Position numbers and translations under genes: made by a program. Shown piece after piece: positions 12,878-22,161 of a DNA stretch of 64,000 nucleotides. Every line of letters begins with the position of its first letter. Position 1 is the stretch's first letter. The notes below the pieces were generated by a model. The model was not told the origin of the DNA, searched no databases, and worked only from the letters and a program-made list of their open reading frames with translations. Origin of the DNA: Pseudoxanthomonas sp. X-1 (GTDB lineage Bacteria > Pseudomonadota > Gammaproteobacteria > Xanthomonadales > Xanthomonadaceae). The stretch lies in NCBI RefSeq assembly GCF_020042665.1, contig NZ_CP083376.1, forward strand, positions 4,233,501-4,297,500. Reading direction: 5' to 3'.

Positions 12878-15583
12878 ATGAGCACCTACCGCCTCAAGTC
12901 CGTGTTCTCGCCGAGCTCGATCGCCATCATCGGTGGCAGCCCGCGCGATCGCTCGGCCGGGCGCGCGGTGGTGCGCAACCTGCGCGCGGCCGGCTTTCCC
13001 GGGCGGATCGCCTGGATCAATGCCCGCTACAAGCGCATCGACGAGGTCGACACCGTGCCGCGGCTGTCCGACCTGGACTACGTGCCGGACCTGGTGATCG
13101 TCACCACCCCGGCCCAGACCGTGCCCAAGGTCGTGGCCAACGCCGCCCAGCGCGGCGTGGCCGCGGCCATCATCCTCACCGCCGGGCTCGGCCACGGCAG
13201 CGGTTCGCTGGCCGAGGCGACCGAGCGCGCCGCGCGCGCCCACGGCCTGCGCCTGCTCGGCCCGCACTGCCTGGGCGTGATCGCCCCGCATGCGCGGCTC
13301 AACGCCAGCATCGCCGCGCACACGCCGATGGCCGGCGACCTGGCGCTGATCTCCGAGTCCTCGGCCATCGCCGCGGCGCTGGTCGAATGGGGCGTGCAGC
13401 ACCAGGTCGGGTTCTCGGCGGTGGTGTCGCTGGGCGATGCGATCGACGTGGACTTCAGCGACCTGCTGGACCACTTCGCCATCGACCACCGCACCCGCGC
13501 GATCCTGCTCTACGTCGAATCGGTCCGCGACGCGCGCAAGTTCATGTCCGCCGCACGCGCGGCCGCGCGCGCCAAGCCGGTGGTGGTGGTCAAGTCGGGC
13601 GTGGCCCGCGCCGGTGGCGGCGAGGACACCCACAGCCAGTCGCTGGCCCGGCCCGACGCGATCTACGACGCGGCCTTCCGCCGCGCGGGGCTGCTGCGCG
13701 TGGGCGCGCTGGACGAGCTGTTCGCCGCCGCGCAGACGCTGGGCCGGCTGGGCACCTTCCCCGGACGGCGCCTGGCGATCCTGTCCAACGGCGGCGGCGT
13801 CGGCGCACTGGCGCGCGACCAGCTGGCCCTGCTCGGCGGCAGCCTGGCCACGCTGTCGCCGGCCACGGTGCAGCGCCTGGACGGCGTGCTGCCGCACGGG
13901 TGGACGCGCGAGAACCCGGTGGACATCGTGGTCGACGCCGACGGCGAGCGCTATGCGACCGCGGTCGAGGCGCTGCTGGCCGACCCCGACAACGACGCCC
14001 TGCTGGTGGTCAACGTGCCGACGGCGTTCACCTCCTCGGCCGATGCCGCCAGCGCGCTGGTGCGCAGCGCCGGCACGCGCCCGCGCCACAGCCACGCCAA
14101 GCCGGTGTTCGCGGTGTGGCTGGGCGGCGGTGAGGCGGCGCTGTCCACGCTCAATGCGGCGCAGATTCCCAGCTACGCCACCGAGGCCGACGCGGTCGCC
14201 GGCTTCATGCACCTGGTGCGCTACCGCCAGGCGCAGACCGCCCTGATGGAGACCCCGCCCAGCCTGCCCGAGGACTTCGTGGTCGACGCGGCGGCCGCGC
14301 GCGCGCGGGTCGAACAGGCCCTGCGCGAGGGCCGCCGTTACCTGGACCCGGTGGCGGCCAACGAGGTGCTGCGCGCCTACGGCATCCCGACCGCGCAGCT
14401 GTGGGTGGCGGCCGACGCCGAGGCCGCGGTGCGCTTCGCCCAGCCGCTGCTGGAGCAGGGCCTGCCGGTGGCGCTGAAGGTGCTCTCGCCGGACATCCCC
14501 AACAAGTCCGATGTCGACGGCGTGCGCCTGAACCTGGTCTCCGCCGAGGCGGTGCACATGGCCGCGCAGACGCTGCTCGAGCGCGCCGCGCGGCTGCGTC
14601 CGGACGCGCGCCTCGACGGGGTGGTGGTACAGGCGACGGTGCTGCGGCCGAAGGCGCGCGAGCTGATCGCCGGCATCGCCGACGACGCGGTGTTCGGCCC
14701 GGTGATCGTGTTCGGCCGCGGCGGCACCGCGGCCGAGGTGATCGACGATGTGGCCCTGGCGCTGCCGCCGCTGGACCTGCGCCTGGCCCACGAGCTGATC
14801 GGCCGCACCCGCGTCTCGCGCATCCTCAAGGCCTACCGCGACGTGCCCGCCGCCGACGAACGCGCCGTGGCCCTGGTGCTGGTCAAGCTGGCGCAGCTGG
14901 CCGCCGACCTGCCCGAGATCCGCAGCCTGGACATCAACCCGCTGCTGGCCGACGCCACCGGCGTGGTGGCGGTGGACGCGCGCATCGCCGTGGCGCCCTC
15001 GCGCGCGCTGCACAAGGGCCGCGGGCATCCGCGCTTCGCCGTGTTCCCCTATCCGAAGGAATGGGAGCGCACCCTGGCCCTGAGCGACGGCGGCAGCGTA
15101 TTCGTGCGGCCGGTGCGGCCGGAGGACGATGCGCTGTTCCGCGCGTTCTTCGCCCGGGTCACCGACGAGGACCTGCGCCTGCGCTTCTTCCAGTCGGTCA
15201 AGCATTTCAGCCACGAGTTCATCGCCCGCCTGACCCAGCTGGACTACGCGCGCTCGATCGCGCTGGTGGCCATCGACCCGCCCACCGGCGAGATGCTCGG
15301 CGCGGTGCGGCTGCTGGCCGACGCCGATTACGATCGCGGCGAGTACGGCATCCTGGTGCGTTCGGACCAGAAGGGCGCCGGCCTGGGCTGGCAGCTGATG
15401 CGGATCATGATCGAGTACGCGCACTGGCTGGGCCTGCGCCAGGTCGAGGGTCAGGTGCTGCGCGAGAACCGCACCATGCTGGCCATGTGCCAGCAGCTGG
15501 GCTTCAACCTCAGGCCCGATCCGGACGATCCGTCCATCGTCAATGTCACCCTGCCGATCCAGAGCGCCCGCGCGCAGACCTGA
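12878..15583 (+). CDS. Acyl-CoA synthetase (ADP-forming)-like / GNAT acetyltransferase fusion (Pat-like protein lysine acetyltransferase)
   Basis: Large cytoplasmic protein of 901 residues. Order: CoA-binding Rossmann domain (about 5-130, FSPSSIAIIGGSPRDRSAG), succinyl-CoA-ligase-like domains (about 140-460), ATP-grasp domain (about 475-700, PVALKVLSPDIPNKSDVDGV) and a C-terminal GNAT domain (about 725-890) with the acetyl-CoA loop SDQKGAGLGWQLM. This is the Pat/PatZ architecture; Pat in Salmonella acetylates and inactivates Acs on its C-terminal lysine, and in that enzyme the synthetase-like part is thought to regulate rather than ligate. Here it lies 4.4 kb after acs on the same strand, so Acs is the obvious candidate target (inference). 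ATG 12878 was chosen over an in-frame upstream start because family N-termini begin near MSTYRLKSVF. Confidence 0.92.
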   Translation: MSTYRLKSVFSPSSIAIIGGSPRDRSAGRAVVRNLRAAGFPGRIAWINARYKRIDEVDTVPRLSDLDYVPDLVIVTTPAQTVPKVVANAAQRGVAAAIILTAGLGHGSGSLAEATERAARAHGLRLLGPHCLGVIAPHARLNASIAAHTPMAGDLALISESSAIAAALVEWGVQHQVGFSAVVSLGDAIDVDFSDLLDHFAIDHRTRAILLYVESVRDARKFMSAARAAARAKPVVVVKSGVARAGGGEDTHSQSLARPDAIYDAAFRRAGLLRVGALDELFAAAQTLGRLGTFPGRRLAILSNGGGVGALARDQLALLGGSLATLSPATVQRLDGVLPHGWTRENPVDIVVDADGERYATAVEALLADPDNDALLVVNVPTAFTSSADAASALVRSAGTRPRHSHAKPVFAVWLGGGEAALSTLNAAQIPSYATEADAVAGFMHLVRYRQAQTALMETPPSLPEDFVVDAAAARARVEQALREGRRYLDPVAANEVLRAYGIPTAQLWVAADAEAAVRFAQPLLEQGLPVALKVLSPDIPNKSDVDGVRLNLVSAEAVHMAAQTLLERAARLRPDARLDGVVVQATVLRPKARELIAGIADDAVFGPVIVFGRGGTAAEVIDDVALALPPLDLRLAHELIGRTRVSRILKAYRDVPAADERAVALVLVKLAQLAADLPEIRSLDINPLLADATGVVAVDARIAVAPSRALHKGRGHPRFAVFPYPKEWERTLALSDGGSVFVRPVRPEDDALFRAFFARVTDEDLRLRFFQSVKHFSHEFIARLTQLDYARSIALVAIDPPTGEMLGAVRLLADADYDRGEYGILVRSDQKGAGLGWQLMRIMIEYAHWLGLRQVEGQVLRENRTMLAMCQQLGFNLRPDPDDPSIVNVTLPIQSARAQT

Positions 15584-15700
15584 GCGGCAAAACGCGCCCG
15601 GTGTCACCTTCCACGCGCCGGCCCCTGTCGCGATGGCGCGGCCACGCGTTAGGCTCGACCCATGCGCCGGCGGCGCGGATGAAGCAACAGGGGGCGTGAC

Positions 15701-16666
15701 GTGGTGCGGGTGGCGATCGTGGGTTCGGATGTCCAGACCGAAGTGGCGCTGATGCGTCGCCTGCAGCGCATTGCCGCCCTGCCCGCCGACGGCCTGACGC
15801 TGGTCCAGGACCCGGGCGCCTGCGACCTGCTGGTGCTGCACGAGGTACGGACCACGCGCCAGGCGGGAACGCGCCTGGCCCAGCAACGGCCGGAGAGACC
15901 GCTGTGGCTGATCGATGCCGGCGGACGCCTGTCCGATCCCCGCCAGGGCGCCGCGCCGCTGCACGAGCAGGCGATCCGGGAGGTGCTGCAGGCCCTGCAC
16001 GCCCCGCATGCCGACGCCGATGGCGCTCCGGCCGGTCCCGCGCTCCCCTTTGTCGAGCAGGTCCGCGAACTGCTCCAGGCCCGGCGCGGGCAGGCGGTGC
16101 TGTCGCTGGACGGCGTGGACGTGCTGCACCTGGACTTCGCCGCGGGCCAGGCCGTGCCGCTGCACAGCGCGCGCCAGGCGGTGGAGAACGTGCCGGGGCT
16201 GCTGGGCCCGGGCTTCGACCGGCTGGTGCTGCGCCAGGTCCCGACGGTGCCGGCCAGCCAGGCGCCGCGCCTGCCGCTGACCCCGCTGCTGTGGCAGACG
16301 GCGCTGCGCATGCGCATGGTGCCGCGGCTGATCGCGCCGCTGACCGAGGCCACCGCCCTGCGCATGCGCCAGTGGCCGGACTTCCGCGTGCTGGCCCACC
16401 GCCATGACGACTTCCGCCTGTGCTCGCTGCTGCTCAAGCAGGCCATGACCGCCACCGAGGCGGCCGCGCAGCTGGACATGGACCCGGGCGCGGCGCGCGC
16501 CTTCTTCAACGCCGCCTACCTCAGCGGCCACGCCGTGCTGGAAGGCGAAGCGGACGCGCTGGGCGCCGCCTCCGCCGACGCGCCGCCTCCGCCGCCCGGC
16601 ACCTCGCCCCTGGCGCGGCTGTGGCAGCGCCTGCGCGGCAACGCCCGCCGCCGCGCAGGCGACTGA
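15701..16666 (+). CDS. Uncharacterised protein, possible degenerate receiver-like N-terminus
   Basis: I do not recognise this 321-residue family. The start is GTG (GTGGTGCGG), 117 bp after the Pat-like gene. Residues 1-50 (VRVAIVGSD then CDLLVLHE) resemble the first strands of a receiver fold, but the usual acidic pair and phospho-Asp are missing. The middle (about 105-180) has alternating hydrophobic residues (QAVLSLDGVDVLHLDFAAG) like a small alpha/beta domain. The end (about 235-285) looks helix-turn-helix-like (ATEAAAQLDMDPGAARAFFNAAYLSG), followed by a Pro-rich, Arg-rich tail. No signal peptide or membrane span is seen. Composition matches its neighbours. It may be a regulatory or scaffold protein; function unknown. 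Confidence 0.7.
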   Translation: MVRVAIVGSDVQTEVALMRRLQRIAALPADGLTLVQDPGACDLLVLHEVRTTRQAGTRLAQQRPERPLWLIDAGGRLSDPRQGAAPLHEQAIREVLQALHAPHADADGAPAGPALPFVEQVRELLQARRGQAVLSLDGVDVLHLDFAAGQAVPLHSARQAVENVPGLLGPGFDRLVLRQVPTVPASQAPRLPLTPLLWQTALRMRMVPRLIAPLTEATALRMRQWPDFRVLAHRHDDFRLCSLLLKQAMTATEAAAQLDMDPGAARAFFNAAYLSGHAVLEGEADALGAASADAPPPPPGTSPLARLWQRLRGNARRRAGD

Positions 16667-16748
16667 GCCGCCGCACAGGCCGACCCGGGCGCGCTGCGAT
16701 CGCCACGCGCCCGGGGCCACGCTCCATCCCGCGACACCCTCTACCGTC

Positions 16749-16770
16749 TTCCGCGTTCGCGGGAATGACG
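16749..16770. repeat. Short extragenic palindrome remnant (CGCGTTCGCGGGAATGACG type)
   Basis: TTCCGCGTTCGCGGGAATGACG closely matches 41513-41535 (TTCCCGCGTTCGCGGGAACG plus ACG). It lies in the convergent gap between the unknown gene and the hydrolase gene and looks like a partial copy of a dispersed short palindrome. Confidence 0.5.
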
Positions 16771-16818
16771 AATTCGGCAAGCCGTCCCGGCGACGCGCAA
16801 CGCGCGTCAGCATCCCGA

Positions 16819-18237
16819 TCAGTGCACCAGATCCCCAGCCGGACGCTCGCCGCGCTCCACCCACGTGTGCAGCGCATTCCATGCCGCCACCGTCTGCGCC
16901 GGATCGAAGCCGCAGTGCGTATAGCCCACCACCCCGCCGATCGGCAGCGCCATCTTCACCCCCGGCACGGTGAACTGCACCAGGCGCGCGTCGTTGCCGG
17001 CCTGGTGCACGATGCGACCCAGCCCCTGCGACTGCGCATAGGGCACCAGCGAATCGATCCGGTTGTGCAGCGTCACCAGCGGCACCTGGAAGCGGCCGGT
17101 GGCCTGGTGCCAGCGTCGCGCGTAGGCGATGGCCGCCGGGTCGGCGCCGAAGCGCTGCACCTGCCGGTTGAACACGGCCTGCTCCTTCGCGCTCATGCCC
17201 GGCACGCGATAGACCTTGCCCTGGGTGCCGTACAGCTGGCCGCCCATGGTCTGGCGCAGGTCGTCCGCGCCCAGGGCGAGGGTGAGCAGCGGGTAGGCGA
17301 CCGAGGCCGGCTCGTTCTCGAAGCCGCCGATCGCCGCCACCTGCCGCGCGATGCGCGCCTCGGGCCCGTCGGGATGTTCCTGCGCCGCCTTGAACAGCGC
17401 CAGCACCGGCGTGGCGAGGCGGGTCATCTGCACCCCGCGGAACTGCTCCGGATCGGTCGCATCGCCCGGCGGCGGCAGCGGGGGCAGCGCGGTGCGCAGC
17501 GCGTCCTGTTCGCCAGGCAGGGCGTAGGGCGTGCCACGGGTCAGCTGGTTCCAGGCCACGCGCATGTCGAACAGCTGCGCGAACAGCGGCTCCCAGCCCT
17601 CGGTCACCCCGCACATCGCCAGTCCGCCGGCGAAGGCCTGCGGGTGCTGCTCCAGCAGCGAGAGCACGATGTTGCCGCCCATCGAGCTGCCGCTGACATA
17701 GACCTTGTCCGCGCCCAGGCGCACCAGGAAATCGCGCAGCCGCAGCGTGTTGACCGTCGCGGTCTCCACGCCCATGCCGGCCTTGGCATAGGCGCTGTGA
17801 CCGGCCGCCAGGCCCGCGTCGTAGGCGGCCTTCAGCACCCCGGTCGCGCCGGTGCCCGGGGCGGTGGGGTCATCGAGCACGTTCACGGGGCTGCCCGGCG
17901 TGGAGTACCCATGCGCGTAGAGCAGCGCGTCGCGGTTCCATTGCGCCGGAATGGCGACGGCGAACTGGTCGCCGCCGAGCTTGCCGCCCAGCAGCAGGCC
18001 GCCGTCCGGGCCAGGCACGGCGCTGACTTCGGTCGCGCCAAGCGCGGTGGCATGCGCGGCCAGGGCTCGCTGCGCGCTGGTCAGCCCGGTTGGCGCCTTG
18101 GGCGAGGCGGTTGCGGAGGTATCCACCGCGGGGGGCGCGGCCGTGACGGCCTGGTGCGTGACACCGCAGGCGGATATCAGTGTCATGGTCAGCAGCGTCA
18201 TGGTCATGCCGCGCGCACGCCGTGTGATCGCATTCAT
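16819..18237 (-). CDS. Secreted alpha/beta-hydrolase lipoprotein
   Basis: A protein of 472 residues with a lipoprotein signal peptide ending in LISAC (Cys near residue 23), so probably anchored to a membrane facing the periplasm. The hydrolase fold is shown by YAHGYSTPG (oxyanion region), the nucleophile elbow VSGSSMGGN, and late residues TLHNRIDSLVPYAQS (Asp) and YTHCGFD (His), which fits a Ser-Asp-His triad. Similarity to tannase/feruloyl-esterase-like or peptidase S9-type hydrolases is possible; the substrate cannot be read from sequence. ATG 18237 is preceded by GGGAGGTTCCGC, a good ribosome site. It is divergent from the next hydrolase gene. Confidence 0.8.
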   Translation of the reverse strand: MNAITRRARGMTMTLLTMTLISACGVTHQAVTAAPPAVDTSATASPKAPTGLTSAQRALAAHATALGATEVSAVPGPDGGLLLGGKLGGDQFAVAIPAQWNRDALLYAHGYSTPGSPVNVLDDPTAPGTGATGVLKAAYDAGLAAGHSAYAKAGMGVETATVNTLRLRDFLVRLGADKVYVSGSSMGGNIVLSLLEQHPQAFAGGLAMCGVTEGWEPLFAQLFDMRVAWNQLTRGTPYALPGEQDALRTALPPLPPPGDATDPEQFRGVQMTRLATPVLALFKAAQEHPDGPEARIARQVAAIGGFENEPASVAYPLLTLALGADDLRQTMGGQLYGTQGKVYRVPGMSAKEQAVFNRQVQRFGADPAAIAYARRWHQATGRFQVPLVTLHNRIDSLVPYAQSQGLGRIVHQAGNDARLVQFTVPGVKMALPIGGVVGYTHCGFDPAQTVAAWNALHTWVERGERPAGDLVH

Positions 18238-18443
18238 GCGGAACCTCCCTCGAATGACCGGCCGAGTGTATGGCCTTGCAGAGGACTCCCTCCATGGACA
18301 TGCCGCGACCCGCTTCCGGCGAGAGGCCATGGGCAGGACCGGTCTGGACAAGGGCCCTGTGCGGCGCAGCATGACCCGGCGCAGGCGATCAGGCAGCGTG
18401 GCGGGGACAGGAATGCGTCCCTTCCATCCGCTGGAGCACCGCG

Positions 18444-19520
18444 TTGAGAACCGCCATCCTTTCTTGTGGAACCCTGCTCGCGCTGTTCGCCTCGATATGG
18501 ACCGTGCAGGCGGGCGAGACGCCCGATCCGCGCGTGCCGCTCAACGGCGTGCAGGTGCCGCTGTCGGCCTTCGCCTCGCCCGAGGCGCGCGTACGCCTCC
18601 AGGAGATGCTCGATGCGCAGGCGCGCGGCGAGGGGCCGGGCCAGGACATCGCCGCGGCGCGCGCGTTCTACGACGCGCAGAACAGCGACCGCGTGGCGCG
18701 CATGCGCAAACTGTGGCCGGTGCGCACCAGCGAGCAGCGCTTCGACGGCGTGCTGGCCGACGTGGCGGAACCGGCCGACGGCATCGCGCCGGCCAACAAG
18801 GGGCGCGTGCTGATCAACCTGCACGGCGGCGCCTTCCTGTGGGGCGCGCGCAGCGGCGCGCTGGCCGAGGCCATCCCGATCGCGGGCGTGGGCAGGATCA
18901 AGGTGGTCTCGGTGGATTACCGGCAAGGGCCCGAGTACGCCTTCCCCGCCGCCAGCGAGGACGTGGAGACCGTCTACCGCGCGCTGCTGCGCGACCATCG
19001 CCCGCAGGACATCGGCATCTACGGCTGCTCGGCCGGCGGCTATCTCACCGCGCAGGCGGTGGCGCGCCTGATCTCGAAGAAGCTGCCGCTGCCCGGTGCG
19101 ATCGGCACCTTCTGCGGCGCGCTGGCCGCGCCCGATGGCGACTCCATCTACACCTCGCCCGCGCTGGAAGGGCAGAAGGTGCCCGCCGGCCCGCCCAGAT
19201 TGTCGGACTATCCCTACTTCCGCGGCGCCGACCTGTCCGATCCGCTGGTGTTCCCGGCCAATTCACCGGCCCTCCTCGCCCGCTTCCCGCCGACGCTGCT
19301 GATCAGCGGCAGCCGCGACTTCGCCCTGAGCTCGGTGCTGCGCAGCCATGCGCTGCTCGACGCGGCCGGCGTCGACGCCGAGCTGCATGTGTGGGACGGC
19401 ATGTGGCATGCATTCTTCGTCGACCCCGAACTGCCCGAGTCGCGCCAGGCGTATGCGGTGATCTGGCGCTTCTTCGATCGCCATCTCGGCCAGGCGCCGA
19501 TCGCGGGCAAAGGGCGCTAG
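18444..19520 (+). CDS. Exported alpha/beta-hydrolase, hormone-sensitive-lipase (esterase) type
   Basis: A protein of 358 residues with a signal peptide (LLALFASIWTVQAGE). The HSL-type oxyanion motif HGGAF (about residue 131) is followed by the elbow GCSAGG (about 194-199), an Asp in ISGSRDFALS and a His in WDGMWHAFF, which complete a catalytic triad. This group cleaves short acyl esters or amides of small molecules. The start is TTG with GGAG 8 bp upstream; no better start precedes the signal peptide. It ends 2 bp before an acyl-CoA ligase gene, so the two are probably cotranscribed. That suggests an ester is cleaved and the freed acid is activated with CoA (inference). Confidence 0.82.
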   Translation: MRTAILSCGTLLALFASIWTVQAGETPDPRVPLNGVQVPLSAFASPEARVRLQEMLDAQARGEGPGQDIAAARAFYDAQNSDRVARMRKLWPVRTSEQRFDGVLADVAEPADGIAPANKGRVLINLHGGAFLWGARSGALAEAIPIAGVGRIKVVSVDYRQGPEYAFPAASEDVETVYRALLRDHRPQDIGIYGCSAGGYLTAQAVARLISKKLPLPGAIGTFCGALAAPDGDSIYTSPALEGQKVPAGPPRLSDYPYFRGADLSDPLVFPANSPALLARFPPTLLISGSRDFALSSVLRSHALLDAAGVDAELHVWDGMWHAFFVDPELPESRQAYAVIWRFFDRHLGQAPIAGKGR

Positions 19521-19522
19521 CC

Positions 19523-21175
19523 GTGGCCCTGCGCTACGCCACCCCGGCCGAAGGCCATTACGACTACCCGCTGCACGTGGGCCAACTGCTGCGCAGCGCG
19601 CTGGAGACGCGCAGCGGCCAGTCCATCCTCGGCAGCGACGGGCGCCGCCACGACTATCCCGAGTTCGGCCGGCGCGTGCATCGCCTGGCCAACGTCCTGA
19701 CCGCGCTGGGGGTGTCGCCAGGCGATGTGGTCGCGGTGATGGACTGGGACAGCCACCGCTACCAGGAGTGCTACTTCGCCATCCCGATGCTGGGCGCGGT
19801 GCTGCAGACGGTCAATGTGCGTCTGTCGCCCGAGCAGATCGCCTACACGCTGCGCGATACCGGCGCGCGCGTGGTGCTCTTCCACGCCGACTTCGCCGCG
19901 CTGGTGGCGCAGCTGGCCGCGCAGCTGCCGCAGCTGGAGCGCTTCGTGCTGACCCATGACGGCCAGCCGCCGGCCTCGCTGCCGCTGGCCGTCGCAGGCG
20001 AGTACGAGGCGCTGCTGGCCGCGGCCGAGGATCGGCACGCCTTCGTCGACATCGACGAGCGCGCGCTGGCCACCACCTTCCACACCACCGGCACCACCGG
20101 CGAGCCGAAGGCGGTGGCCTTCTCGCACCGCCAGCTGGTGCTGCACACCCTGGCCGTCGGCACCACGCTGGGCACCCAGCCCGAGGGCCAGGGGCTGCGT
20201 CACGGCGATGTCTACATGCCGGTGACGCCGATGTTCCACGTGCATGCCTGGGGCCTGCCGTACCTGGCCACGCTGCTGGGCCTCAAGCAGGTCTATCCGG
20301 GCCGCTACGTGCCGGCGCAGCTGCTGCGGCTGCGGCGCGAGGAGGGCGTGACCTTCTCCCACTGCGTGCCGACCATCCTGCAGATGCTGCTGGACGCCTT
20401 CGGCCCCGAGGACCCGGTCGACCGGCGCTGGACCATCATCGTCGGCGGCTCGGTCCAGCCGCGCGCGCTGCACCGCGCCGCGGCCGCCAAGGGGATCACG
20501 GCACTGTCCGGCTACGGCATGTCCGAGACCGCGCCGGTGCTGAGCATCGCGCGCTCGTTCGCGGCGCCGGGCGCGCAGCGCGAGACCGAGCTGTGCAGCG
20601 CCGGGCACCCGGTCCCGCTGGCGCAGCTGCGCGTGGTCGACCCGGCCGGGCAGGCGCTGCCGGCCGATGGCCAGCACCAGGGCGAGCTGGTCGCGCGCAC
20701 GCCGTGGCTGACGGCCAGCTACGGCAGCAACGTCCAGGCCGGCGAGGCCCTGTGGCGGGGCGGCTGGCTGCACACCCAGGACGTGGCCACCATCGCCGCC
20801 GATGGCCGGGTGGTGATCCGCGACCGGCTCAAGGACGTGATCAAGACCGGCGGCGAGTGGGTGTCCTCGGCCGAGATGGAGGACCTGACCGTGGCCGGCC
20901 CCGGCATCTGCGCGGCCTCGTACGTGGGCGTGGCCGATCCGCGCTGGGGCGAGCGGCCGGTGGCCTTCGTGGTGCCCGCCGAGGGCGCGCAGGTCTCGCT
21001 GGAGGGCGTGCGCGCGCACCTGCAGCAGCACGTGGACAGCGGCGCGATCAGCCGCTATGCCCTGCCCGACGAGCTGATCGTGGTCGAGGAGCTGCCGCGC
21101 ACCAGCGTGGGCAAGATCGACAAGAAGGCCCTGCGCGCGCGCCTGGCGCAGCGCGACGCCTTCCAGCGCGATTGA
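19523..21175 (+). CDS. Fatty-acid--CoA ligase (AMP-forming, medium-chain / AlkK-like)
   Basis: A protein of 550 residues in the ANL adenylating superfamily. It activates a carboxylic acid as acyl-AMP and then acyl-CoA. Signatures: HTTGTTGEPKAV (about residues 187-198), the A5-type motif GYGMSETAP, DRLKDVIKTGGEWVSS and the C-terminal catalytic lysine in SVGKIDKKALR (about 530). The adenylation loop and length fit the medium-chain AlkK-like group, but chain length is not certain. The start is GTG at 19523, 2 bp after the stop of the esterase gene, with AAGGGCG overlapping that stop. The pair forms a two-gene operon. Confidence 0.9.
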   Translation: MALRYATPAEGHYDYPLHVGQLLRSALETRSGQSILGSDGRRHDYPEFGRRVHRLANVLTALGVSPGDVVAVMDWDSHRYQECYFAIPMLGAVLQTVNVRLSPEQIAYTLRDTGARVVLFHADFAALVAQLAAQLPQLERFVLTHDGQPPASLPLAVAGEYEALLAAAEDRHAFVDIDERALATTFHTTGTTGEPKAVAFSHRQLVLHTLAVGTTLGTQPEGQGLRHGDVYMPVTPMFHVHAWGLPYLATLLGLKQVYPGRYVPAQLLRLRREEGVTFSHCVPTILQMLLDAFGPEDPVDRRWTIIVGGSVQPRALHRAAAAKGITALSGYGMSETAPVLSIARSFAAPGAQRETELCSAGHPVPLAQLRVVDPAGQALPADGQHQGELVARTPWLTASYGSNVQAGEALWRGGWLHTQDVATIAADGRVVIRDRLKDVIKTGGEWVSSAEMEDLTVAGPGICAASYVGVADPRWGERPVAFVVPAEGAQVSLEGVRAHLQQHVDSGAISRYALPDELIVVEELPRTSVGKIDKKALRARLAQRDAFQRD

Positions 21176-21384
21176 CCCGGCAACGCGGGATGCGCCGGCG
21201 CTGCCGGCTCGGCCTTGGGCACCCCGGCGGCGTGCAGACGCCGGCACGCACCGTCGCGGACCGGCAGCGCCCCGGCCAGCCTGGGTTTAACGCGCGGCTG
21301 CTAGCGTGCGCGGGTGATCCTTGCCGGCCCACTGGCCAGACGGCCTCCACCGGGCAACGGACACGCACCGCAAGGTCCGCCGCC

Positions 21385-21861
21385 ATGAAATCCATCGCCG
21401 TTGTCTCCCTGCTGCTGCTCTGCGCCCCGCTGGCCGCGCTGGCCCAGACCCAGCCGCTGAACCTCAAGCTCAAGGACGACACCAGCTTCTCCGGCGCGGG
21501 CGATCCGCCCGGCACCTATTACGGCGACCACGGCGGGCCGGTCGTGGACACCGATCCGGCGCGGCCGGTGTCCGAGCTGGACGACGGCAAGGCCCACGTG
21601 CATGGCGCCTTCACCACCGGGATCGGCTATTCCAAGGGCTACGGCAGCAGCACCTACAACGCGGCCGACCTGAGCGTGGCCAAGGCCTTCACCAGCGACG
21701 AAGGCCGCACCAGCGTGATGCGCATGGACATCCACGTCAGCAAGAGCGACGGCCCGTTCGGCGGCGGCCCCTACGGCGGCTATTACGGTCGGGCGTATCC
21801 AGGCCCGCGCTCGGCCTCGGGCGCGGCGATGCGCTGGTCGGCCGCCGATGACTCGCCGTGA
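21385..21861 (+). CDS. Small exported protein of unknown function
   Basis: A protein of 158 residues with a clear signal peptide (AVVSLLLLCAPLAALAQ), so probably periplasmic. The mature part is polar and Gly/Asp-rich (TYYGDHGGPVVDTDPARP, GIGYSKGYGSSTYNAADL) and ends in a Gly/Tyr-rich stretch. I recognise no domain. It stands alone between the acyl-CoA ligase and the manganese riboswitch, with about 210 bp before it that hold no gene. Confidence 0.7.
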   Translation: MKSIAVVSLLLLCAPLAALAQTQPLNLKLKDDTSFSGAGDPPGTYYGDHGGPVVDTDPARPVSELDDGKAHVHGAFTTGIGYSKGYGSSTYNAADLSVAKAFTSDEGRTSVMRMDIHVSKSDGPFGGGPYGGYYGRAYPGPRSASGAAMRWSAADDSP

Positions 21862-21909
21862 CAATGCGGACAGAACCCGCCTGATCTGAACGCCCGCTCA
21901 GCTTGAGCG

Positions 21910-21939
21910 TTGACCCGGTGCGTTCGGCACCGCGACAAT
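21910..21939 (+). promoter_or_regulatory. Sigma-70-type promoter of the Mn riboswitch / alx transcript
   Basis: TTGACC (21910-21915) and GACAAT (21934-21939) are separated by 18 bp. Transcription would start about 7 bp on, just before the riboswitch core. Confidence 0.6.
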
Positions 21940-21944
21940 CCCTG

Positions 21945-22085
21945 CCAGAAGGGGAGTAGCTCCCACGCGCTGCGATCGTCATGACGGGCTTCACGCCCCG
22001 GTCCAGCGGCAACCGGCCCACTGCCAGGGCCGGCTGTGAGCGAGACCTTCGCCGCAACGGCGAAGGTGTATGTGTCCCGGATCTC
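21945..22085 (+). promoter_or_regulatory. yybP-ykoY manganese riboswitch
   Basis: The invariant loop GGGGAGTAGC lies at 21951-21960. It is followed by stems that include ATGACGGGCTTCACGCCCC, and then the second conserved loop region GTGAGCGAGACC (22036-22047) and a strong hairpin TTCGCCGCAACGGCGAA. This is the yybP-ykoY aptamer, which senses Mn2+ at the junction of its two conserved loops. It is followed about 75 bp on by a TerC-family gene, the classic downstream partner (E. coli alx). High Mn2+ is expected to switch expression on. Confidence 0.88.
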
Positions 22086-22161
22086 CTTCTTTCCCGGATT
22101 CCGTGCGCTTCACTGGACTCGTCGCAGCCTTCGTCCCTTGGCTTACGCGTGGAGCATTCGC

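Noticed and set aside
12740..17614. Very long minus-strand open frame (1624 codons) opposite mgtE/Pat-like region, and similar long frames at 2971-6297, 25556-29890, 30135-32681 and 59558-62719
   Set aside because: They are antisense or out-of-frame shadows typical of very GC-rich DNA. They show Arg/Gly/Ala/His-rich low-complexity translation without domains, while the frames listed above have clear family motifs.
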